Translations under genes and position numbers: made by a program | Shown: positions 19,971 to 26,059 of the stretch, in pieces | Layout of the letters: the number at the start of each line of letters is the position of its first letter | How positions within the stretch are numbered: position 1 is the stretch's first letter | The notes under the pieces: model-generated | Told to the model about the DNA's origin: nothing | Databases searched by the model: none | The model's input: only the letters and a program-made list of their open reading frames with translations | IMG/VR virus record: IMGVR_UViG_3300031659_000033 | Coordinates: 1 to 37,263 of that record | DNA from: a virus | Length of the DNA stretch: 37,263 bases | Strand: one strand, 5' to 3'

Positions 19971-20186
19971 CTTGTTAAAGGTCTGGGTGCTCTTAACGGT
20001 TCTTTGCTGACTAAAGTGATCTATTATGATCATGAACTATAGAGCTCCACGCTTCAGTGCTAACGCATCCCAGAATACGGACTACTGTCATCGGGTAATT
20101 TTTTTGCAGGTGCGACACTGCTTCATCTTCATATGCATTACCATTAGCATACTATTTGGGGGCTACCCAACCGGTTCGGAGAGTGG
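19971..20186. other. Gap of 216 nt between tRNA-Arg and the glycine-zipper gene
   Basis: No gene with a start codon and RBS is visible on either strand. On the minus strand one frame is open for 46 codons between two stops without ATG. The plus strand has an open frame (20026-20220) lacking an RBS. It may be decayed sequence in the tRNA cluster. Confidence 0.5.
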
Positions 20187-20537
20187 CTACTTATACACCG
20201 TTTTACATTGGTGCTTTTGAGTGTAGCTTACAATCACTCGTTCTTTCTTTCGCTCGTTAGCTGTAGTGCCACCTATGATAGCGCCAAGCACCGTCATCGC
20301 ATCATTACCGCTACCGCTACCAAATAAATTACCTATCACTCCGCCAACGACAGCACCGCTAAGTACTTCGCCACCAGAAGCAGGGCGATCTAAGATCCCA
20401 TATACTGGGACATCGACCATACCACATTCTTCGACAGGGTGCAACACTCGTGCTGGACCATTGGTAACACTCGACATTCCTGTAGTCTGACAGCCAGCTA
20501 ATGCTAGTCCCGCTACTACTAATAGAATTGATTTCAT
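20187..20537 (-). CDS. Glycine-zipper lipoprotein, SlyB/17-kDa antigen-like (116 aa)
   Basis: A lipoprotein signal (MKSILLVVAGLALAGCQTTG) with lipobox LAGC, mature Cys at residue 16. The middle holds a glycine zipper (GAVVGGVIGNLFGSGSGNDA, then LGAIIGG), followed by an ERKKERVIVSYTQKHQCKTVY beta end. This is the layout of host outer-membrane SlyB/OsmB/Rick_17kDa antigen proteins. In a phage it may alter the envelope after infection, for instance to block superinfection. Cellular origin is likely, and the role is inferred. It has its own promoter at 20567-20595. Confidence 0.85.
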   Translation of the reverse strand: MKSILLVVAGLALAGCQTTGMSSVTNGPARVLHPVEECGMVDVPVYGILDRPASGGEVLSGAVVGGVIGNLFGSGSGNDAMTVLGAIIGGTTANERKKERVIVSYTQKHQCKTVYK

Positions 20538-20566
20538 ATTACTTCCTCTTTAGTGTTAATGTATAT

Positions 20567-20595
20567 ATTATCGCAGGAAAAGAAGGCTTTGTCAA
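20567..20595 (-). promoter_or_regulatory. Sigma70 promoter with extended -10
   Basis: TTGACA (20590-20595), 17-nt spacer ending CTGC, GATAAT (20567-20572). It drives the lipoprotein gene and probably tRNA-Arg(ACG) with the genes downstream. Confidence 0.8.
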
Positions 20596-20628
20596 GTACT
20601 TTTTCATTTAATTTTAAACTTCTTAATT

Positions 20629-20704
20629 TGGAGCCCAAGATAGGATTCGAACCTACGACATCCTGATTACAAATCAGGCGCTCTACCAACTGAGCTACAT
20701 GGGC
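20629..20704 (-). tRNA. tRNA-Thr (anticodon TGT)
   Basis: Acceptor GCCCATG/CTTGGGC (one T-T mismatch), anticodon stem CCTGA/TCAGG with loop TTTGTAA, T-arm GGTTCGAATCC, encoded CCA. It reads ACA. Confidence 0.95.
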
Positions 20705-20715
20705 ATTTAAAATCT

Positions 20716-20790
20716 TGGTGCGAGGTACAGGATTCGAACCTGTGACCTGGACGTTATGAGCGTCTTGCTCTACCACTAAGCTAACCTCGC
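20716..20790 (-). tRNA. tRNA with CAT anticodon (Met, or Ile2 if modified)
   Basis: Acceptor GCGAGGT/ACCTCGC, anticodon loop CTCATAA, T-arm GGTTCGAATCC, encoded CCA. The anticodon stem has an A-C at its first pair. Elongator Met versus lysidine-modified Ile cannot be told by eye. It lies 11 nt from tRNA-Thr. Confidence 0.92.
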
Positions 20791-20797
20791 ACTATTC

Positions 20798-21211
20798 TTA
20801 ATCTAGTTTCCAAGAAATGTCGGGGCGAGTATCGCCTTTACCATTCCAATGTATCTCACACCCACACTCTTCAATGATGGGAATGATTGCTTTTAAATTT
20901 TCTATGCCTTCTTTGCTACCGTCAAAACAGAACGTACTCGTGTCTTGATCTTCAGGCGAGAATGTTTTCATCGTGCCGTCACCTTCGTACTCATAGTCAT
21001 CAAGTTCTTCATCATCAAGTTCTTCCATCCACTCATCGTTCTCGCAATCTTGTTCGTGGTTGAATAACACTTTAGAGTAGTCTACATCGTCACCATTAGG
21101 CAATGTGTCTGGCAGTGTATCCCAGGCGCAAGTCTGACAGCATAGTTCTGCCCAACCTACGTACCAACCCTCTTGAGTCAGTCGTTCTTCTAGCTTTCTA
21201 AAACCATTCAT
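20798..21211 (-). CDS. Hypothetical acidic protein with Cys cluster (137 aa)
   Basis: N-terminal YVGWAELCCQTCAWD (three Cys in a CC..C cluster), a long acidic middle (EWMEELDDEELDDYEYEGDG) and a C-terminal part with FCFDGSKEGIENLKAIIPII and ECGCEIHWNGKGDTRPDISW. Metal binding is possible. It is followed directly by the tRNA-CAT/Thr pair on the same transcript. Function unknown. Confidence 0.75.
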   Translation of the reverse strand: MNGFRKLEERLTQEGWYVGWAELCCQTCAWDTLPDTLPNGDDVDYSKVLFNHEQDCENDEWMEELDDEELDDYEYEGDGTMKTFSPEDQDTSTFCFDGSKEGIENLKAIIPIIEECGCEIHWNGKGDTRPDISWKLD

Positions 21212-21220
21212 AAAGACTCC

Positions 21221-21472
21221 TTAGTAGATTTCTACACCACTGCAAGCGGCGCTTAACATACCGTCGAAGAATACATCACCGTTGCGCCAGCCAGAAGGTA
21301 CTGTAGGCACACCATCGTTTTCAATAAAGCTTGCCACTAACCTTCGATTAGCAACCATCTCTGCCATACCCTTAACTACCGCATCGCTTGGAGCAAGGCT
21401 TTGAAACATCTCAATGTTATCTGAGTAGTGCTTAACCATGCGCTCAAGTACTGGTATTTCATATCTAATCAT
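21221..21472 (-). CDS. Hypothetical phage protein (83 aa)
   Basis: MIRYEIPVLERMVKHYSDNI is helical, followed by a Gly/Trp-containing end (PSGWRNGDVFFDGMLSAACS). AGAGA lies before the ATG. It is the first gene after promoter 21502-21530. Function unknown. Confidence 0.7.
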   Translation of the reverse strand: MIRYEIPVLERMVKHYSDNIEMFQSLAPSDAVVKGMAEMVANRRLVASFIENDGVPTVPSGWRNGDVFFDGMLSAACSGVEIY

Positions 21473-21501
21473 AATATAGTCTCTTTTGAATTTATGTAAC
21501 C

Positions 21502-21530
21502 ATTATATATGGATCTTAGGCTAAAGTCAA
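21502..21530 (-). promoter_or_regulatory. Sigma70 promoter, AAATAAAGGTTGACT class
   Basis: TTGACT (21525-21530), 17-nt spacer, TATAAT (21502-21507). It drives the 83- and 137-aa genes and tRNAs CAT and Thr. Confidence 0.85.
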
Positions 21531-21550
21531 CCTTTATTTTTGGTGATAAT

Positions 21551-21627
21551 TGGTGTCCCCTGCAAGATTCGAACTTGCGACCCACAGCTTAGAAGGCTGT
21601 TGCTCTATCCAACTGAGCTAAGGAGAC
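21551..21627 (-). tRNA. tRNA-Arg (anticodon TCT)
   Basis: Acceptor GTCTCCT/AGGGGAC (one T-G pair), anticodon stem ACAGC/GCTGT with loop CTTCTAA, T-arm AGTTCGAATCT, encoded CCA. It reads AGA, a rare codon in many gammaproteobacteria. Confidence 0.95.
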
Positions 21628-21642
21628 AAATAAGTTTCTTAT

Positions 21643-21783
21643 TTAGTTAAGTTTGTCCGACCAATACTCTTGGATCAGAACTCTATGATTTATCGTATAC
21701 CAACGGTGTCCAGCATAAGCTTTAACATCATTAGTAACCATATCAACTAGAAGAGGCTTCTCTTCTTTAGTTACAATTTCCAT
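21643..21783 (-). CDS. Small hypothetical protein (46 aa)
   Basis: MEIVTKEEKPLLVDMVTNDV, then KAYAGHRWYTINHRVLIQEY. AGAGGA lies before the ATG. It starts inside the end of the 72-aa gene and is followed by tRNA-Arg(TCT). Function unknown. Confidence 0.6.
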   Translation of the reverse strand: MEIVTKEEKPLLVDMVTNDVKAYAGHRWYTINHRVLIQEYWSDKLN

Positions 21784-21989
21784 TTCTTTCTTTCCTCTAC
21801 TGCATATTGTGCGGCTTGGACATAATCTTTGTCCTCTTCAGACATTATGCTCCAATACTTACTTAGTGTATCGAAAAGATCAGTTACAGCAGAAGCGTTG
21901 TCCGTTAAGTGGACGTTACGCTCCATTCTTTCCTGTAAGAGATCCATTCGGTCTTTGACTTTAACACGAGGCGGAAAACGTTCACTCAT
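21771..21989 (-). CDS. Small hypothetical protein (72 aa)
   Basis: Start at the ATG at 21987-21989 (MSERFPPRVKVKDRMDLLQE), with AGGA 11 nt upstream; an ATG 21 nt earlier has no RBS. It is helical and charged. It starts within the stop region of the 111-aa gene and ends inside the 46-aa gene. Function unknown. Confidence 0.65.
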   Translation of the reverse strand: MSERFPPRVKVKDRMDLLQERMERNVHLTDNASAVTDLFDTLSKYWSIMSEEDKDYVQAAQYAVEERKKWKL

Positions 21990-22321
21990 AGATACAAAGG
22001 TCCTGTCCATTGAATTTTGTAACCACCATCAAGGATATTTCCACGTGGCTTGTTACGAGCAGGAGCATTGTAGCTTGCGGCTTTCAATAGATCGCCTTTC
22101 TTGAACAACTTGTCGTTGTCACCTTTAACGATGAAACCCCATACACTGCCCCTGTTAAGGATCTTAATGTAGGCACGTCCTTCACTGAAGCTTATGCTCT
22201 CGTTGAATTCTTTAATCATACTGACATTGACATCAGACAACTCTTTGGTACCCATTCGGGTAGTCCAGTTGTAATAGTCTGTTTTGATGTTTTCAATTAG
22301 TTCTAGGATTTGGTCATTCAT
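21986..22321 (-). CDS. Conserved phage protein (111 aa)
   Basis: A pattern I recall from other marine phages: SEGRAYIKILNRGSVWGFIV, then KGDNDKLFKKGDLLKAASYN, APARNKPRGNILDGGYKIQW and a terminal TGPLYL. Function unknown. Its promoter-leader (22322-22387) is almost the same as that of the LPD29-like gene at 3123, so the two genes should be expressed alike. Confidence 0.8.
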   Translation of the reverse strand: MNDQILELIENIKTDYYNWTTRMGTKELSDVNVSMIKEFNESISFSEGRAYIKILNRGSVWGFIVKGDNDKLFKKGDLLKAASYNAPARNKPRGNILDGGYKIQWTGPLYL

Positions 22322-22358
22322 AATATAAGTTCTCTCTGTTATTTCATTCTATACAAGT

Positions 22359-22387
22359 ATTATAGCTGGTATTGAAAGCAATGTCAA
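22359..22387 (-). promoter_or_regulatory. Sigma70 promoter, near-copy of the one at 3513
   Basis: TTGACA (22382-22387), 17-nt spacer, TATAAT (22359-22364), then ACTTGTATAGAATGAAATAA, identical to the start region at 3513. Confidence 0.9.
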
Positions 22388-22400
22388 CCTTTATTTTGAA

Positions 22401-22646
22401 CTATTTAAACTGTTTGTTATTGAAGATTTCAACTGCTGATTCGAACAACTCAAAGGCGGCTTGGTCAGTAACAAAGCCCTCTTCTGAAGCGAAGTCCATA
22501 GATGAAGAGGCAAACACTTCATCAGCAATTCCTCCACAAGCGTGAAGCAATATGCCTAATTGTTTGGCATCTGAACTTGAAGCGATGATGTCTCCATCGT
22601 CCCAAAGTTGAATTTTACCGTCTGAGGCGCTTAAATAGTCGATCAT
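22401..22646 (-). CDS. Hypothetical acidic protein (81 aa)
   Basis: MIDYLSASDGKIQLWDDGDI is followed by an Ala/Ser/acid-rich helical part (DAKQLGILLHACGGIADEVF). No known motif. It is a single-gene unit behind promoter 22676-22704. Function unknown. Confidence 0.7.
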   Translation of the reverse strand: MIDYLSASDGKIQLWDDGDIIASSSDAKQLGILLHACGGIADEVFASSSMDFASEEGFVTDQAAFELFESAVEIFNNKQFK

Positions 22647-22675
22647 AGTTTTATCTCTCTCTTGATTACTCTTAT

Positions 22676-22704
22676 ACTATAGACCAATTGGATGGTATTG
22701 TCAA
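22676..22704 (-). promoter_or_regulatory. Sigma70 promoter, AAATAAAGGTTGACA class
   Basis: TTGACA (22699-22704), 17-nt spacer, TATAGT (22676-22681). It overlaps no gene except the adjoining stop codon of the 52-aa gene. Confidence 0.85.
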
Positions 22705-22707
22705 CCT

Positions 22708-22866
22708 TTATTTTGAACTATTTTCATCTTTTTTACAGAGCATATCAGATGCTTTTGTTACCCATATGAAAGGCAATAGACTGTGTACGATAAGTACTCC
22801 AGCTATCGCCCAGGCATGCACCAGGTGTTCCAGGTAAGACATCTGGATCTCTCTCAGATGTTTCAT
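22708..22866 (-). CDS. Small single-pass membrane protein (52 aa)
   Basis: MKHLREIQMSYLEHLVHAWA, then IAGVLIVHSLLPFIWVTKAS forms one helix. AGGGA precedes the ATG, which overlaps the HD-protein stop (ATGA). A longer overlapping frame (22745-22927) is a shadow. Coupling suggests the two proteins may work together, possibly at the membrane. Function unknown. Confidence 0.6.
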   Translation of the reverse strand: MKHLREIQMSYLEHLVHAWAIAGVLIVHSLLPFIWVTKASDMLCKKDENSSK

Positions 22867-23372
22867 TGGTTATCCCTAAACTTCTGAACTGCTTCGTCAA
22901 AGATGTGCTGTGTTCCCATCGCTTCAAGCAACTCTACAGTCTCTTGTTGGAACAGTTCCCAGAACTTAGGGTCATGCTCTTGAATACTGAGGCTGTTGTG
23001 GAACATGTCAAAGGTCTTGATGACCCTAACCATATAAGGAGCTTGGCTCAACCTAGTTTCGCACAACTTCTTTCTAAAGGCTCTGTTACCAACAAAGTTA
23101 GGAGTCTTAGTCAAGTACCAAACACCTTCAGCGATCTCTGCACCGAACCTCTCAAGAATGTTCTCTTCAGTGGCAGGGGTGTCTTCGACGGTGTCATGCA
23201 AAAGAGCGATAGCTATGGCAGCCATAACGAACTCTTCAGGCTCTACTTGCTCATCGAGGTATTCTTCAACAAGATCAGCGACAGCAATTGGGTGCATGAT
23301 GTACTCTTCACCAGTGTACTTTCTTACTTGTCCTTCGTGCATTTCAGTTGCGAACTCTAGTGCTTCAATCAT
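22863..23372 (-). CDS. SpoT/MESH1-like HD hydrolase (169 aa)
   Basis: The HD-domain order of (p)ppGpp hydrolases is present: EYIMHPIAVADL (His27), IALLHDTVEDT (His59-Asp60, Glu63-Asp64) and VIKTFDMFHNSLSI (Asp122, Asn126, equivalent to KLADRxxN). The N-terminal FATEMHEGQVRKYTGEEYI corresponds to FAxxxHxxQxRKxxGxPYI of SpoT/MESH1. The product is a stand-alone hydrolase with no synthetase or TGS/ACT domains. It would cut ppGpp and lift the stringent response during infection. Substrate is inferred from the family. Confidence 0.82.
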   Translation of the reverse strand: MIEALEFATEMHEGQVRKYTGEEYIMHPIAVADLVEEYLDEQVEPEEFVMAAIAIALLHDTVEDTPATEENILERFGAEIAEGVWYLTKTPNFVGNRAFRKKLCETRLSQAPYMVRVIKTFDMFHNSLSIQEHDPKFWELFQQETVELLEAMGTQHIFDEAVQKFRDNQ

Positions 23373-23403
23373 TAACTCTCTCTCTCTCTTGGTTTACTTG
23401 ACT

Positions 23404-23431
23404 ATTATAGCATATCCAACTGGCTTGTCAA
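23404..23431 (-). promoter_or_regulatory. Sigma70 promoter with extended -10
   Basis: TTGACA (23426-23431), 16-nt spacer ending TGC, TATAAT (23404-23409). It drives the HD hydrolase and the membrane protein. Confidence 0.88.
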
Positions 23432-23435
23432 CCCT

Positions 23436-23609
23436 TTATTTCATATTTCGTAGCTTTTCTATCAATTCATTTTGAAGTCGAATCTTCTCTGCCTGCCTTT
23501 CCGAAAGCATAGCTGCCTGCCTTTCGAGTTCCAGATACTGCTCATCTATAGCAGTGGTATGGGTCTTCGACTTGGCTAAGGCGCTCGTAAAGTCTATCAC
23601 GTTACTCAT
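23436..23609 (-). CDS. Small coiled-coil protein (57 aa)
   Basis: MSNVIDFTSALAKSKTHTTA, then a charged heptad-like helix (EQYLELERQAAMLSERQAEK). It resembles the start of the 121-aa protein at 9597 (MANVIDFAAARKK) over the first residues. Function unknown. Its stop lies next to promoter 23404. Confidence 0.6.
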   Translation of the reverse strand: MSNVIDFTSALAKSKTHTTAIDEQYLELERQAAMLSERQAEKIRLQNELIEKLRNMK

Positions 23610-23643
23610 TATATTATCTCCGTTATTGCAGGTTTCTCAGCAC

Positions 23644-23952
23644 TTATCTACCAATGTGTTCAACATCAGTTGATGGTATTACTTGATATGCGCCTTTGTT
23701 ATAAGCAGGAGCAACAGTAAAGTTCTTAGAAGCTTCTTGTTTCCAAGATTGGTCTTCAGCTGGCTGGTACTTAGTACTACCAGAATATGATGGGTACTTA
23801 GCATTGAATGCGTCCATCTGTTGTTCAGCAAATGTCTTCTCTAACACTAGAGGCTGAAACTCAGACTTCGATCTACGCTTAGTTCTAAGTCCTGGAGACT
23901 TTCTCTTGCGACCAGTGTGATCGTACCTAAGTGATCCAATGTAACTATTCAT
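23644..23952 (-). CDS. Conserved hypothetical phage protein (102 aa)
   Basis: MNSYIGSLRYDHTGRKRKSP is basic (RKRKSPGLRTKRRSKSEFQP), followed by FAEQQMDAFNAKYPSYSG and a Gln/Thr-rich end. A similar order recurs in marine T4-like phages as I recall. It could bind nucleic acid. It starts within the end of the 58-aa gene. Function unknown. Confidence 0.7.
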   Translation of the reverse strand: MNSYIGSLRYDHTGRKRKSPGLRTKRRSKSEFQPLVLEKTFAEQQMDAFNAKYPSYSGSTKYQPAEDQSWKQEASKNFTVAPAYNKGAYQVIPSTDVEHIGR

Positions 23953-24121
23953 ATCGTTCTTTATCCTCTAATCTCGCAGGGCGTGTTTCTTCCAGAGACC
24001 GCACTCTATCCTCCAATTGCTGGATATATTTTTCAACCAATTCACGGTCGCATAACGTCTGACAGCAGATAGATAGTTCCTGCTTTGCTTCAACAGCCAG
24101 CGACTTCACTCGGCGAGTCAT
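23945..24121 (-). CDS. Small helical hypothetical protein (58 aa)
   Basis: MTRRVKSLAVEAKQELSICC, then CDRELVEKYIQQLEDRVRSL, predicted mostly coiled coil. The start overlaps the upstream stop (ATGA) and the end overlaps the next gene by 8 nt. Function unknown. Confidence 0.6.
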   Translation of the reverse strand: MTRRVKSLAVEAKQELSICCQTLCDRELVEKYIQQLEDRVRSLEETRPARLEDKERYE

Positions 24122-24309
24122 AATCCAATCCGTGCTTTATAAAGGCTTTTGATATAGTATTTATTCTTACTGAAGAACTGATCTGATGTGTAAGCGACCT
24201 GCTTACCTGTCCAGCTAAAGACTTCATCTCTATGCTCTTCCCAGAGTTGTCTGCAAAACAGACGAAATGGCGAAGGTGTTGGCAACTCTAAAGGCTGTTT
24301 ATGGTCCAT
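24118..24309 (-). CDS. Conserved small phage protein (63 aa)
   Basis: MDHKQPLELPTPSPFRLFCR, then QLWEEHRDEVFSWTGKQVAY and a C-terminal KYYIKSLYKARIGL. I recall similar LPxPxPFRxF...LW proteins in T4-like cyanophages, unassigned. The ATG at 24307-24309 is preferred over an in-frame GTG 6 nt upstream. Promoter at 24342-24370. Confidence 0.72.
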   Translation of the reverse strand: MDHKQPLELPTPSPFRLFCRQLWEEHRDEVFSWTGKQVAYTSDQFFSKNKYYIKSLYKARIGL

Positions 24310-24341
24310 ATGCACTTCTCGTTTTAGTTAGTTAAGTATAT

Positions 24342-24370
24342 ACTATACATGGATATCTTTTAACTGTCAA
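24342..24370 (-). promoter_or_regulatory. Sigma70 promoter, AGTACTTGACA class
   Basis: TTGACA (24365-24370), 17-nt spacer, TATAGT (24342-24347), divergent from the lipase gene. Confidence 0.8.
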
Positions 24371-24379
24371 GTACTTTTT

Positions 24380-24387
24380 TATAAATA
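24380..24387 (+). promoter_or_regulatory. T4-type late promoter TATAAATA for the lipase
   Basis: An exact TATAAATA on the plus strand, 27 nt before the lipase start. AAAGAGGAGAAATT ATG follows. Confidence 0.7.
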
Positions 24388-24406
24388 ATAGCAAAGAGGA
24401 GAAATT

Positions 24407-25177
24407 ATGTCAATAACATCACTATCATTAGCGGGAAGATCGTTACTTTTCGCACAACTATCATCCATAGCATATCTACCACAGGCTAAGGCAACTAAAG
24501 AGGCAAGAGCTTTAGGATTCACTACAACAGAATTCTATAACAAATCAGGCGCTCAAGCATACAGATTTCAAAGTAAGGACGATCTAGTCATCGCATGTAG
24601 AGGAACACAGCCTACAGAATTTGGCGATATCAAGGCCGACCTAAAAGCTTATCCAGTTCTAGCAGAAACTATTTCAAGAGTCCACAGAGGATTCAAAACT
24701 GAAGTGGATGATCTATGGCCGATGGTCACTGAAGACATATCTAGAAAGCAGAATGCTAGTAAGAAACTTTGGTTTTGTGGACACTCTCTAGGTGCGGCAA
24801 TGGCAACAATCATGGCTTCTAGATGTAAGCATGATGGCGAATTGGGTAACCCAGTAATGCTGTTCACTTATGGATCTCCTAAAGTTGGCTGGAAAGGATA
24901 CTGTAATTCGTTAAACGTTGTCCATCACAGATGGAAGAACAACAACGATATAGTTACTACTGTTCCCTTAAGTATGATGGGATATCAACACCATGGTACG
25001 GAACATTATATTAACGCTTACGGTCTGATTCGAAATCCAACAGGATGGCAAAGAGTTAAAGATAAGTTTCGTGGTATGTGGATGGGCATCAAAGAAGGTA
25101 GAATAGATAACTTCTCAGATCATAGCATAGATGAATACATCAAACACATAAGAGATAATCAAGCAGTTATCAAGTAA
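24407..25177 (+). CDS. Class 3 (alpha/beta-hydrolase) lipase (256 aa)
   Basis: The Lipase_3 nucleophile elbow GHSLG is at residues 125-129 (Ser127), followed by TYGSPKVGW, the acid Asp181 in NNNDIVTTVP and His239 in FSDHSIDEYI. FIACRGTQP-like VIACRGTQP (oxyanion region) precedes. The family hydrolyses acylglycerols or phospholipids. There is no signal peptide, so it acts in the cytoplasm or in the virion. It is the only plus-strand gene, has a GAGGAG RBS and a late promoter, suggesting timing with lysis or assembly. It converges with the SET gene, 3 nt apart, with no terminator between. A membrane-damaging role at lysis is inferred. Confidence 0.88.
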   Translation: MSITSLSLAGRSLLFAQLSSIAYLPQAKATKEARALGFTTTEFYNKSGAQAYRFQSKDDLVIACRGTQPTEFGDIKADLKAYPVLAETISRVHRGFKTEVDDLWPMVTEDISRKQNASKKLWFCGHSLGAAMATIMASRCKHDGELGNPVMLFTYGSPKVGWKGYCNSLNVVHHRWKNNNDIVTTVPLSMMGYQHHGTEHYINAYGLIRNPTGWQRVKDKFRGMWMGIKEGRIDNFSDHSIDEYIKHIRDNQAVIK

Positions 25178-25180
25178 TTT

Positions 25181-25483
25181 TTAGAGTTTTTTAAGTTCGT
25201 ATAGGGTGTATGAGCAGGTAAGTTCTTCTCCGGGTTTTATTTCACGTAAAGCGCAGATGAACATTCGACTATCTCTCTGCACCTTGACGATGTTAGGATC
25301 ATCAGAGTGGTTATAGAAACCACCTAACGGAGTTCTATGTAGGGTCTCACCCCAATAAAAGTGAGACATCCCTATCTCAGTTCCTTCCTTGATCTCTTCA
25401 ACAGCCCAGAGTCCTAGACCGTGAATATCGGATCTATCTATCGTAACACTTGATGGTAATGGTAAGTAGGTAAGATCAGTCAT
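25181..25483 (-). CDS. SET-domain protein (100 aa)
   Basis: Core SET motifs: SDIHGLGLWAVEEIKEGTEI (N-terminal), GGFYNHSDDPN (the NHS.xPN pseudoknot) and REIKPGEELTCSYTLYE (GEELxxxY). The domain is the minimal lysine methyltransferase fold, and there are no pre- or post-SET Cys clusters. Viral single-domain SET proteins methylate histones in eukaryotic viruses; the bacterial target is unknown. It overlaps the next gene upstream by 8 nt and is transcribed with the nrdB unit. Confidence 0.85.
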   Translation of the reverse strand: MTDLTYLPLPSSVTIDRSDIHGLGLWAVEEIKEGTEIGMSHFYWGETLHRTPLGGFYNHSDDPNIVKVQRDSRMFICALREIKPGEELTCSYTLYELKKL

Positions 25484-25892
25484 TCTTTAATCCCTTCACA
25501 TGGTTTCTATGAATCTTGCAGTTTATTATTCCGTTGAAATACTCATCAGACAAAAGGACTTCCCTGTCAAACTGCTCCTTAGCTTCTAAGTATCCCATTT
25601 CGCCACGACTGTTGCACAAGTGAATAATCTCTCGCTTAAACGCCGTAGGTCCTTGCTCTTCTACGAGTAGCTTAACTTCTTCGCTTGACCCGTAGTAAGT
25701 CATCCAATCTGACTCTTTGGTTACCTTTCGCTTTCTTGTCTTTCCTTTAAGTGCTGGCAAAGTACGCTTAGACTGAAATAACTTTTTGCCTACGTACTTC
25801 TTGCCATTGTGAAGTTGTGTTATGACGTATACGAATCCCACGTAATCGTCAATCATCTCGCTAGTGAACTCTACTTCGTTTAAGGTCCACAT
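25476..25892 (-). CDS. SegE-like GIY-YIG endonuclease (138 aa)
   Basis: FVYVITQLHNGKKYVGKKLF is a GIY-YIG-like motif (VYV...YVG). DWMTYYGSSEEVKL and an E in YLEAKEQFDREVL complete the layout of T4 SegE-type nucleases. These are mobile endonucleases that cut DNA, or domesticated relatives. The start is the ATG at 25890-25892 rather than a TTG further up. It is placed between the SET and zinc-ribbon genes, all overlapping or nearly abutting, so it behaves as a resident gene. Confidence 0.78.
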   Translation of the reverse strand: MWTLNEVEFTSEMIDDYVGFVYVITQLHNGKKYVGKKLFQSKRTLPALKGKTRKRKVTKESDWMTYYGSSEEVKLLVEEQGPTAFKREIIHLCNSRGEMGYLEAKEQFDREVLLSDEYFNGIINCKIHRNHVKGLKND

Positions 25893-25894
25893 GC

Positions 25895-26059
25895 TCAATC
25901 CCAGGCTTCATCTTCTGTATCCCAATCGCCCATATCATCCTCTTCAATATCGACCTCAGCGCCACAGATGGGGCAAAAAAGTATAGGGTCTTCCATATTG
26001 ATGGTCTCTACTGTACATTCACTATCACAATAACTACAAACTATATCTTGTCTCTTCAT
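25895..26059 (-). CDS. Zinc-ribbon protein (54 aa)
   Basis: MKRQDIVCSYCDSECTVETI, then FCPICGAEVDIEEDD and a very acidic tail. CxxC (CSYC) and CPIC make a typical zinc ribbon. Short acidic zinc ribbons often contact RNA polymerase or bind nucleic acids; the role is unknown here. The start overlaps the dCMP deaminase stop. Confidence 0.7.
   Translation of the reverse strand: MKRQDIVCSYCDSECTVETINMEDPILFCPICGAEVDIEEDDMGDWDTEDEAWD

Noticed and set aside
19994-20154. Minus-strand open stretch of 46 codons (from YANGNAYEDEA to HDHNRSL)
   Set aside because: No ATG before the middle of the frame and no RBS, so it cannot be called a gene; it may be a remnant.
20026-20220. Plus-strand open frame of 64 codons in the tRNA gap
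   Set aside because: No RBS, no promoter, opposite to all neighbours, unremarkable composition.
20534-20776. Minus-strand open frame of 80 codons
   Set aside because: It runs across two certain tRNA genes (Thr and CAT) and a promoter.
22745-22927. Minus-strand open frame of 60 codons
   Set aside because: It overlaps the HD gene and the coupled 52-aa membrane gene, lacks an RBS, and looks less protein-like.
22866-23360. Plus-strand open frame of 164 codons
   Set aside because: It is antisense to the HD hydrolase, whose motifs are intact, and has no RBS.
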